Positions 7,229-15,118 of a DNA stretch of 49,083 nucleotides are shown here, one piece after another. The notes below the pieces were generated by a model, which saw only the letters and a list, made by a program, of their open reading frames with translations, ran no database searches and was not told the origin of the DNA. Position numbers and translations under genes: made by a program. Each line of letters begins with the position of its first letter. Position 1 is the stretch's first letter. Location of the stretch: NCBI RefSeq assembly GCF_014648595.1, contig NZ_BMRK01000028.1, positions 1 to 49,083 of the forward strand, given 5' to 3'. This stretch comes from Nocardioides luteus. GTDB taxonomy: Bacteria > Actinomycetota > Actinomycetes > Propionibacteriales > Nocardioidaceae.

Positions 7229-8811
7229 CCATCTCGACCTTGGATGCACCGGGCATCCACAGTGACGCATCCTCCTCGACCTCGGGCTCGTTCCCTGGGT
7301 TCGGGGAGGATGCGCCGCTGGATCTGTCCGGACTCACCGACGCTGGCCTGCAGGCGGTCACCGCTCGTCTGATCGACAAGACCTTCGACGCCTTCGCTGA
7401 GACCGCTGCGGCGGTGAAGAACTGCGCCCACCCCGTCCGCCTGGTCGGCCGCTCCGAGACCTACGAGCTCGACCCCGCCACGGGCGAGGTTGGCGGGCTG
7501 CTGTCCTCGTTCGACTCCGCCGATGCACCGCTGGGGCTGCTGTACCGGGCCTGCGGGAACCGTCGCGCTGACGTGTGCCCGTCCTGCTCCCGGACGTATG
7601 CCCGTGACACGTTCGCGATGATCAACGCCGGCCTGGTTGGTGGCAAGACGGTGCCTGACACGGTCGCAGAGAACCCGCTGCTGTTCGCCACGTTCACCGC
7701 GCCCTCGTTCGGCCACGTCCACGGATACCGAGGCGGCAAGCCCTGTCGGCCGCGTTCCCGTGACATAGGCGAACGCTGCCCGCATGGTCGACCGACCGCC
7801 TGCCACCAGCGTCACGACGAGGACGACGCGCTCAACGGTGCGCCACTGTGCTTCGAGTGCTACGACTGGCAAAGCGCGGTCATCTGGCAGTACTGCCTCC
7901 CTCAACTGTGGCGCTACACGACTCAAGCCTTGCGCCGCGCTCTCGCTCGCTGCCTTGGCGTTCCGGACTCTCGGCTGGGCAAGGTGGCGTCGCTGCAGTT
8001 CGTCAAGGTTGCCGAGTACCAAGTGCGCGGCTTGGTCCACTTCCACGCCCTGCTTCGGCTCGACGGCCCGGATGGCCCGGGATCTGCTGCGCCGCTGGAT
8101 GGTCTCGACCTGGCCCAGATCCTCCAGGCCGCTGCCGCTGAGATCTTCGTGGACGCTGCGCCGGCATACGCGGGTGATCCCTCGAGGCGGCTTCGCTGGG
8201 GAAAGCAACTCGACATCCGAGTCGTTCGCGATGGTGACCGCATCGAGGACCCAGACAGCGACCTCACCCCCGGCCAAGTCGCCGGATACCTGGCGAAATA
8301 CGCGACCAAAGACGCCAACTCGGTTCGCGCCGACGAGCCCCGGCCCCACCTAGCCCGCCTGGTTGAGGAATGCCGGGACCTGGCCGAGTCTGCTGCAGGT
8401 CACTACGGCTACGGCACCGACGAGAAGGGCAAGCCCCTCAACCCGTACCACTACCTCGGCAAGTGGGCGCACATGCTCGGGTTCCGGGGTCACTTCTCGA
8501 CCAAGTCCCGGCGCTACTCGATCACCCTAGGTCGTCTGCGTCGCGCGCGGGCTCGCTACCAAGCCTTGGTCGCTGCCTCACACACCGACGAGGAAGCACG
8601 CACGCAGCTCCTCGACCTCGGCCAACTCGAATCGCTCCTCCTGGCCGACGACGAGGAAACAACCCTCGTCATCGGCGAATGGGCCTATCAAGGCTCCGGG
8701 TGGACGAACCCCGGTGACGAAGCCCTCGCCCTCGCGGCTGCTGCCCGTGCCCGCGAATACGACCAGTGGAAGGCCCAGACCAAGAACACCACCAACGGGA
8801 AGGGGAAGTGA
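7222..8811 (+). CDS. repSA: RepSA-type rolling-circle replication initiator, 529 aa
   Basis: The length and motif order match the RepSA/pSAM2 initiator family: FATFTAPSFG near residue 155, an HUH motif (VHFHALLRLD, near 272-275) that binds the divalent metal, and a catalytic tyrosine region GYLAKYATK near 354. A Cys-rich stretch (CGNRRADVCPSCSRTY) lies upstream of these. The protein nicks the double-strand origin to start rolling-circle replication of the excised circle. The start is GTG at 7222 (GTG at 7225 also possible) with AAGGAG at 7212-7217. No origin could be placed. Confidence 0.88.
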   Translation: MVTISTLDAPGIHSDASSSTSGSFPGFGEDAPLDLSGLTDAGLQAVTARLIDKTFDAFAETAAAVKNCAHPVRLVGRSETYELDPATGEVGGLLSSFDSADAPLGLLYRACGNRRADVCPSCSRTYARDTFAMINAGLVGGKTVPDTVAENPLLFATFTAPSFGHVHGYRGGKPCRPRSRDIGERCPHGRPTACHQRHDEDDALNGAPLCFECYDWQSAVIWQYCLPQLWRYTTQALRRALARCLGVPDSRLGKVASLQFVKVAEYQVRGLVHFHALLRLDGPDGPGSAAPLDGLDLAQILQAAAAEIFVDAAPAYAGDPSRRLRWGKQLDIRVVRDGDRIEDPDSDLTPGQVAGYLAKYATKDANSVRADEPRPHLARLVEECRDLAESAAGHYGYGTDEKGKPLNPYHYLGKWAHMLGFRGHFSTKSRRYSITLGRLRRARARYQALVAASHTDEEARTQLLDLGQLESLLLADDEETTLVIGEWAYQGSGWTNPGDEALALAAAARAREYDQWKAQTKNTTNGKGK

Positions 8812-8812
8812 G

Positions 8813-8989
8813 ATGGATGAGAAGTTGCTCTACCGGATCAGCGAGGTTGCGTTTTACCTCAGCCTGAGCCGGTCGAAGACGTACGAACTGGTGCGGGTCG
8901 GTCACCTGCCCTCGGTGAAGATCGACGGCATCCGGCGCGTTCGTGGCTCCGATGTGGTGCAGTACGTCGAGGGACTGAGGGCCGCCTGA
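8813..8989 (+). CDS. xis: Excisionase (MerR-like/HTH_17), 58 aa
   Basis: A short winged-helix protein: LYRISEVAFYLSLSRSKTYE forms the helix-turn-helix, followed by HLPSVKIDGIRRVR as the wing and a final helix. This is the usual AICE excisionase, which bends attachment-site DNA and steers the integrase towards excision. The start at ATG 8813 lies just after the rep stop, with GGGGAAGTG as ribosome site. The stop overlaps the integrase start (TGATG), so the two are made together. Confidence 0.88.
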   Translation: MDEKLLYRISEVAFYLSLSRSKTYELVRVGHLPSVKIDGIRRVRGSDVVQYVEGLRAA

Positions 8990-10185
8990 TGGGCAAGGTG
9001 AAGGACGGCATCGTCAAGCGTGGCAACACCTGGTCCTACGTCATCCGGGTGACGGATGCCCACGGCGTCAGCAAACCCAAGTGGAAGGGCGGCTTTGCGA
9101 CTGCCGAGGAGGCCAAGGACGCTCGCGATGAGGCGCGCGTTGCTGCTCGTCGTGGGGAGTTCGTACACCGGAAGTCGACGACCGTTGAGGAGTACCTGGC
9201 TCAGTGGCTCGAAGCGCACCGGATGGAGATTCGGCCGAAGACGGCTGAGGACTACCGGCTGATGATCGCGCGCTACATCGTGCCTCGCCTCGGCAAGATG
9301 CGGCTCCAGTCGGTGAAGCCCGCGACCCTGAGCACCTTCTACGCCTACCTCCTGCGGGAGGGCGGAAAGGACGGTGGCCCGCTGTCTCCTCGGACGGTCA
9401 ACTACGTGCATTCGGTCCTCCGGAAGGCACTCAACGATGCCGTCAACACAGACCAGATCCTGGCCAGCAACCCGGCGCTCAAGGCCAAGCGCCCGAAGTC
9501 ACAAGGGGTGACCGCAGTGCATGACATCTGGGACGCCAAGCAACTAGCCCGGTTCCTCGACGCCGTGGCGGCTGATCGGCTCGGGCCGTTCTTCCGGGTC
9601 GCTGCCTACACCGGCGCTCGACGAGGCGAGCTCTTCTATCTCCAGTGGTCGAACGTCGTCCTCGACGGCTCAGACCCGCACATCTGGATCCGGGGCTCAA
9701 CGGCGATCGTTCGTGGCCACCGGGTCGACGGAGGAACCAAGACCGGCCGGGCTCGCCGGGTCAGCATCGATGCGGGAACCGTGGCTGTTCTCCGGTCCCA
9801 CAAGGAGCGCCAGGAGAAGGAGCGCGAACTGGTCGGGGCCTCCTGGCCGGACAACGATCGGGTGTTCCGCATGGAGATGGGTACGCCGCTCCGGACCGAC
9901 CTCCCCGGCGAGATCATGCGTCGGGTCATCAAGGGCCTTCACACCTCGAAGAACCCGCTTCCGTCGATCCGCCTTCACGACCTCCGCCACGTCCACGCGA
10001 CGTTGCTGCTGAAAGCCGGTGTGCCGGTTCACGTCGTCGCGGCTCGTCTCGGGCACCGCGATCCCTCGATGACCCTTCGCGTCTACGCGCACGTTCTGAG
10101 CGACCAGGGCGCGAGCGCTGCTCAGACGTTTGCAGACATCTTCATCGAGGACGACGAGGACGACACCGAGGACGGGAATCAGTGA
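8989..10185 (+). CDS. int: Tyrosine recombinase integrase, 398 aa
   Basis: An N-terminal arm-binding part (residues 1-55), a SAM-like core-binding domain (about 60-165) and a catalytic domain are present. Active-site residues visible are R near 210 (TGARRGEL), HDLRH near 330, the downstream LGHRDP and the nucleophile Y near 366 (LRVYAH). The Asp/Glu-rich tail (EDDEDDTEDG) is notable. It catalyses site-specific integration into and excision from the adjacent tRNA-Gln gene. It is coupled to xis and lies at the element edge, as in most AICEs. Confidence 0.93.
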   Translation: MGKVKDGIVKRGNTWSYVIRVTDAHGVSKPKWKGGFATAEEAKDARDEARVAARRGEFVHRKSTTVEEYLAQWLEAHRMEIRPKTAEDYRLMIARYIVPRLGKMRLQSVKPATLSTFYAYLLREGGKDGGPLSPRTVNYVHSVLRKALNDAVNTDQILASNPALKAKRPKSQGVTAVHDIWDAKQLARFLDAVAADRLGPFFRVAAYTGARRGELFYLQWSNVVLDGSDPHIWIRGSTAIVRGHRVDGGTKTGRARRVSIDAGTVAVLRSHKERQEKERELVGASWPDNDRVFRMEMGTPLRTDLPGEIMRRVIKGLHTSKNPLPSIRLHDLRHVHATLLLKAGVPVHVVAARLGHRDPSMTLRVYAHVLSDQGASAAQTFADIFIEDDEDDTEDGNQ

Positions 10186-10267
10186 TGGGTGTTAGCAACG
10201 GCGTTAGCAAGCGGGCCGGTTCCGGCTCCTCGCTCCCCCACCAGATGGGGCGATTCACGCTCAATTG

Positions 10268-10320
10268 TGGCTCCCCGGGTAGGAGTCGAACCTACGTCGC
10301 TAGTCCTGATTCAAAGTCAG
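10268..10320. other. Probable attachment site (right junction) in the 3' half of tRNA-Gln
   Basis: The element side of the tRNA gene is its 3' end, 82 bases from the integrase stop. AICE integrases usually recombine within the T-arm to anticodon-arm segment and leave the tRNA intact, so the core should be a direct copy of part of 10268-10320. The matching left copy is not in this window. Between int and the tRNA, GTTAGCAA occurs twice (10191-10210 region), a candidate arm-type site. Confidence 0.5.
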
Positions 10321-10349
10321 GCGGGCCCTGCCGGCAGACCAACCGGGGA
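10268..10349 (-). tRNA. tRNA-Gln (anticodon TTG), CCA encoded
   Basis: On the minus strand the acceptor arms TCCCCGG and CCGGGGA pair, followed by G and an encoded CCA (10268-10270). The anticodon arm is CCTGA-CTTTGAA-TCAGG, giving anticodon TTG for glutamine. The T arm is GTAGG-TTCGACT-CCTAC. The body is 79 nt without CCA, longer than the common 72-76, mainly because of a nine-base variable region. A possible -10 element (TACAGT on the minus strand, 10374-10379) lies upstream. Confidence 0.85.
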
Positions 10350-10408
10350 ACGTACGCCGAAACGCACGGGACAACTGTAGACGGGAGAGTGTCCGTTCAC
10401 CTCACCGA

Positions 10409-11202
10409 CTAGACCACGTCGCGGCGTAGGGAGACGACGGCGGCGAGCGCGGAGGCGGCCAGGACGTAGAGAAGGAGGACGAGGGCACCGAGGAGCGGGG
10501 TCTGGATCACGGGGCCGGCCAGTCCCGTCTCGGCCGCGATCATCTCCAGCAGCGCCGTCGATCCGGTGAGCGATGCGGTGGCGCCACCGGGGAGGTACGG
10601 GTAGGCGATGTTGATGCCCGGGAGGATCATCACCAGGTTGTCGACGAGGTAGAAGTAGCCCAGCGTGATGCCGATGGCGAGGAGCTGGTGGCGCGCGACG
10701 GCACCGATGGAGACGCCGAGCAGCATGTAGATCGCCGCGGCGATGCCGTAGCGCACCGAGGTGCCGAGGATGGCGGTGAGGCCGAGGCCGGCTTCGATGC
10801 CGTTGACGACGGTGCCGGCGTAGATGCCGATGACTGCGGAGAGCGCCAGGACGAGGCCGTACGCCAGGCCGAGCGCTCCGTAGACGAGCAGCTTCGCGGT
10901 CAGCACCACACCACGCTTGGGAACGGCGAGGAAGGTGGTGGCGACGGTGCGGTGTCGGTATTCGCCGGTGATCGCCACGGTGCCGATCAGCGCGGGGGCG
11001 AAGAGGGTGACGCCGAGCAGGCTCAGGACTGCGGAGACACCTTCGACCGTGTCCAGACCGGGCATCGGCGGGGTGGCGTTCTCCGGGCCGGTGAGTCCGA
11101 CGATCCCGGTGAGCACTCCCCCGCATCCTGCCGCGGTGAGCAGCGTCCACAGCGGCAGCCGGGTCCGGGTCAGCCGCACGGTCTCTCCTCGGACGGCGTC
11201 GT

Positions 11203-11215
<13 letters not shown>
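10409..11215 (-). CDS. ABC transporter permease (ABC-2 type), 268 aa
   Basis: About six hydrophobic segments, beginning with LWTLLTAAGCGGVLTGIVGL, with large loops typical of ABC-2 exporter permeases. Residues TGEYRHRTVATTFLAVPKR match the conserved ITGEYRxxTxxxTFLAxPxR region of this family. The ATG start at 11215 lies within the end of the ATPase gene (13-base overlap). It partners the upstream ATPase to move an unknown substrate, perhaps an antibiotic or lipid. Confidence 0.85.
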
Positions 11216-11957
<742 letters not shown>

Positions 11958-11961
<4 letters not shown>

Positions 11962-12332
11962 GAGCGTGCCCGGGCGAGCAGGGCGTCGAGCCGGGCGGCC
12001 TGCTCGGCGGCGTCCGGGGCGCTGACCAGCAGTTCGTCGAAGCCCCCACCCGACTCCCGGTCGCGCAGCCGGACCCGCAGCATCGGCAGCCCGCGTGTCA
12101 TCGAGACCAGCCGACGGGTGCCGTCGGGGTGGCGGAAGGTGCCGAGCTTGCGGAAGCCGGAGACCACCAGGCCGGAGCGCCAGCCCAGGATCTCGGTGCT
12201 CCAGCCCGGCAGCAACTCCACCGAATCGATGGCGCCGATGGCGACCGAGTGGGCCGCGCGGCCCGCCATCAGGCGCTCCCAGCTGGGAAAGACGAGCGTC
12301 AGCAGGTGGTCCTCGACGCGGAGGGTCGTCAT
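11958..12332 (-). CDS. Hypothetical protein at head of ABC operon, 124 aa
   Basis: No firm family. The sequence is mostly beta strands with conserved-looking GWRSGLVVSGFRKLGTFRHPDGTRRLVSMTRGLPMLRVRLRD, suggestive of a PH-like small beta fold seen in actinobacterial proteins encoded with exporters. It has no signal peptide or membrane segment. It is the first gene of the operon, 62 bases from the divergent regulator, and overlaps the ATPase start by four bases. It may be a regulatory or accessory subunit of the transporter. Confidence 0.6.
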
Positions 12333-12394
12333 CTCTTCTCCTAGAATATGCTCAGATCAGGAACATTCTCATTTTGAGAATAATGGAGGTCCTC
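12333..12394. promoter_or_regulatory. Divergent promoter with palindromic operator
   Basis: A perfect 17-bp palindrome ATTCTCATTTTGAGAAT (12365-12381; 7-bp arms, 3-base centre) lies just before the regulator start. A second AGAAT half-site at about 12343-12347 faces ATTCT at 12365-12369. This AT-rich island between a regulator and its exporter operon is a likely autoregulatory operator. The GGAGGT at 12386-12391 decides the ATG at 12395 as the regulator start. Confidence 0.6.
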
Positions 12395-12916
12395 ATGCCG
12401 CCGCAAGGCAATATCGCCGACGTCGTCGCACACCCCGTCCGCCTGCGGATCCTGCAGGCCGTGGGCGGTCGCGACCTGACCACCGCGCAGCTGCGCGAGC
12501 TGATGACCGACGTGCCGCAGGCGACGCTCTACCGGCACATCGCCGCGCTCGTCGACGTCGGCGTTCTCGCCGTGGCATCGGAACGGCGGGTCCGCGGCAC
12601 CGTCGAACGCACCTACACGCTCGGCGAGCAGATGGCCCACGTCGAGCAGTCCGAGCTCGCGACACTCTCCGACGACCAGCTCCGGGCGAGCTTCCTCGCC
12701 TTCGTCGGTGAGCTGCTGCGTACGTTCGAGGGGTCGCTGAGCCTCGGCGACCTCGCGCGCAGCCACCTCGGGTTCGGCACGGGCGCGATGTACGTCGACG
12801 AGGACGACCTCGCTCGGATCCAGCAAGGCTTCAACGAGCTGCTCGCGCCGTACCTCGAGGAGGTGACCGGGAAGCAGCGGGTGATGCTGTCGACCGTGCT
12901 GCTGCCTGCTGAGTAG
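12395..12916 (+). CDS. Winged-HTH (ArsR/HTH_20-like) transcriptional regulator, 173 aa
   Basis: The N-terminal winged helix is clear: VVAHPVRLRILQAV, LTTAQLRELMTDVPQATLYRHIAALVDVGVL, then a wing VASERRVRGTVERTYTL. The C-terminal half (about 85-170) is helical, probably for dimerisation or ligand sensing. It is divergent from the exporter operon and likely represses it through the palindrome upstream. ATG at 12383 is an alternative start but lacks a ribosome site. Confidence 0.85.
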   Translation: MPPQGNIADVVAHPVRLRILQAVGGRDLTTAQLRELMTDVPQATLYRHIAALVDVGVLAVASERRVRGTVERTYTLGEQMAHVEQSELATLSDDQLRASFLAFVGELLRTFEGSLSLGDLARSHLGFGTGAMYVDEDDLARIQQGFNELLAPYLEEVTGKQRVMLSTVLLPAE

Positions 12917-12918
12917 GC

Positions 12919-12938
12919 CTCGACAAGCTCGACCACCG
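12919..12938 (+). repeat. 20-bp dispersed repeat, copy 1
   Basis: CTCGACAAGCTCGACCACCG, identical at 13198-13217. It sits just after the regulator stop codon. Short repeats of this type occur widely between genes in Nocardioides-like genomes. The two copies bracket the truncated AbiEi gene. Confidence 0.75.
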
Positions 12939-12995
12939 TGATCAGCACCCATGCGATAGCAACATTTGTTCCTTTTAATGGGTACAACCGTTGTC

Positions 12996-13241
12996 ATGGC
13001 CGACATGACGCTGGCGCGGATCGGCGCGATCGCGGAGCGGCGGTGGGGGCTGATCAGCACCGCTCAGGCCGCCAACGCAGGCGTGTCTCGCAAGCAGGTC
13101 TCCCGGATGGCCACGAGCGGCGCGCTCGAACGCGTCACCCAGGGCACCACCGGTGGGTTTCGGGGGTTTCGGGGGTGGCGCGTTCTCGAAGAGGGGTCTC
13201 GACAAGCTCGACCACCGGGGGCGCCGGATCGCTTACGGTGA
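12996..13241 (+). pseudogene. Truncated AbiEi-type antitoxin N-terminal domain
   Basis: The first 46 residues (ARIGAIAERRWGLISTAQAA, then NAGVSRKQVSRMATSGALER) match the winged-helix domain at the start of AbiEi-type antitoxins (type IV toxin-antitoxin family). The match ends at VTQG, after which the frame runs into a repeated GGTTTCGGGG stretch and the second 20-bp repeat, then stops at 13239-13241. The nucleotidyltransferase-binding C-terminal part and any AbiEii toxin are missing. This is best read as a decayed or truncated gene. The start is ATG 12996 after an AT-rich promoter-like segment. Confidence 0.7.
13198..13217 (+). repeat. 20-bp dispersed repeat, copy 2
   Basis: Identical to 12919-12938 and in the same orientation. 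It lies inside the tail of the truncated AbiEi frame, 29 bases before the ligase start, so the truncation point and the repeat nearly coincide. Confidence 0.75.
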
Positions 13242-13245
13242 GCAG

Positions 13246-14340
<1,095 letters not shown>

Positions 14341-14376
14341 TGAACAGCGCGATCAAATCCCGCTAGGGTCTGGGCC

Positions 14377-14901
14377 ATGAGCTACGACGTCGTACTCCTG
14401 GTCGAGCAGGCACTCACTCTCGACGACGCCACCCGGGTGCACTCCCTCCACGAGGGAGTCGAGGACCCGGTCTACCACGTGCTGCTGCCCTTGGAGGACG
14501 CAGCAGCGCGGATCGAGTCTGCGATGGGCACGCTCAGCGCAGCCGAATACCTCGGCTCGGCGATGATCATGAACGAGATCGACCTCGACGCCGTGCGCGA
14601 GGAGGCGAAGGAGGAGGCCGAGAAGTCTCTGGCCCAGACGCTGAAGGTCCTGAAGGCCTCCGGCGCCGCTGCCCACGGCGAGCTCGTCCAGGACCCGGTC
14701 AAGGCGCTGCGCGCCAAGGTCGCCGCGGTCGACGGACGCGAGGCGATCATCATGACCCGGCCGCACGTGGTGGCCGAGTTCTTCCACGTCGACTGGACCC
14801 ACCAGGCGCGCCGCCACCTCGACGTGCCGGTCCTCCACCTGATCGAGCACGAGACCTTCGACGAGCAGGCCGGCGAGGGTGAGGGCATCAGCGGAGCCTG
14901 A
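14377..14901 (+). CDS. Universal-stress-like hypothetical protein, 174 aa
   Basis: Alternating beta strands and helices begin with MSYDVVLLVEQALTLDD and YHVLLPLEDAAAR and end with VAEFFHVDWTHQARRHLDVPVLHLIEHE, the layout of a Rossmann-like UspA fold. A central charged helix (AVREEAKEEAEKS) is long. There is no nucleotide-binding G-x2-G-x9-G motif that I can see, so ATP binding is doubtful. Related proteins in actinobacteria are often left hypothetical. It follows the ligase by 36 bases. Confidence 0.6.
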   Translation: MSYDVVLLVEQALTLDDATRVHSLHEGVEDPVYHVLLPLEDAAARIESAMGTLSAAEYLGSAMIMNEIDLDAVREEAKEEAEKSLAQTLKVLKASGAAAHGELVQDPVKALRAKVAAVDGREAIIMTRPHVVAEFFHVDWTHQARRHLDVPVLHLIEHETFDEQAGEGEGISGA

Positions 14902-14957
14902 TCCGTTACGTCCCGATCACGCCTGACCTCGGCAATGTGACGGACGACGCACCAAAG

Positions 14958-15013
14958 GTTACCGCTCTGTTACCGGCATTCCATGGTCGCCGCTGCCCGC
15001 ATTCCCCTAGGAT
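14958..15013 (+). promoter_or_regulatory. Promoter of candidate small RNA with GTTACC direct repeat
   Basis: GTTACC at 14958-14963 and 14969-14974 are separated by 5 bases (11-bp period, same face of the helix), the arrangement reported for the response regulator MtrA in actinobacteria. TAGGAT at 15008-15013 is a good -10 box, placing a start near 15019-15020. The repeat would then lie at about -62 to -46, a normal activator position. No clear -35 is visible. Confidence 0.5.
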
Positions 15014-15019
15014 CTTCAG

Positions 15020-15104
15020 GTCGCTGTTCCGGGGGGATCCAGCGGCAAGGAAGTGCCTGCTCGTGCGATCGGGGGATCCGCGCTGAGCAGGCACTTCTAC
15101 TTTT
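15020..15104 (+). ncRNA. Candidate small RNA with two G-tract hairpins (6C-RNA-like architecture)
   Basis: Hairpin 1 has a 7-bp stem, GTCGCTG (15020-15026) with CAGCGGC (15040-15046, one G-U pair), and GGGGGG in its loop. Hairpin 2 has a perfect 12-bp stem, AAGTGCCTGCTC (15051-15062) with GAGCAGGCACTT (15085-15096), and GGGGG in its loop; CTACTTTT follows. A -10 box sits 6 bases before hairpin 1. Two hairpins with a homopolymeric loop and a terminator recall the actinobacterial 6C RNA, but here C-tracts appear only on the minus strand. The strand is therefore not certain. The long hairpin may simply be a terminator shared by the flanking convergent genes. Confidence 0.5.
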
Positions 15105-15118
15105 CGCCTGGCGACGAC

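Larger units (their letters stand above)
1..10270. mobile_element. AICE-type integrative and conjugative element (right end and most of body; left end outside window)
   Basis: A tyrosine integrase, excisionase, RepSA-like initiator, FtsK/TraB-like translocase and SCO3933-type activator lie in one rightward block that stops about 80 bases from the 3' end of a tRNA-Gln gene. This is the gene set of pSAM2/SLP1-type actinomycete elements, which excise, replicate by rolling circle and transfer as double-stranded DNA. The left portion (1-3056) has visibly more A+T and unrelated cargo. I found no second copy of the tRNA 3' segment between 1 and 10267, so the left attachment site should lie before position 1. 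The exact left boundary is therefore unknown. Confidence 0.85.

Noticed and set aside
10189-10380. Short plus-strand frame reading through the tRNA-Gln gene
   Set aside because: Peptide is the usual translation artefact of a tRNA gene (VGVEPTS-type sequence).
13141-13190. Possible insertion-sequence end at the GGTTTCGGGG duplication
   Set aside because: No terminal inverted repeats or transposase remnants could be found on either side.
13153-13245. N-terminal extension of the DNA ligase frame
   Set aside because: Reads through the AbiEi remnant and the 20-bp repeat; the family start MDLPV is given by GTG at 13246.
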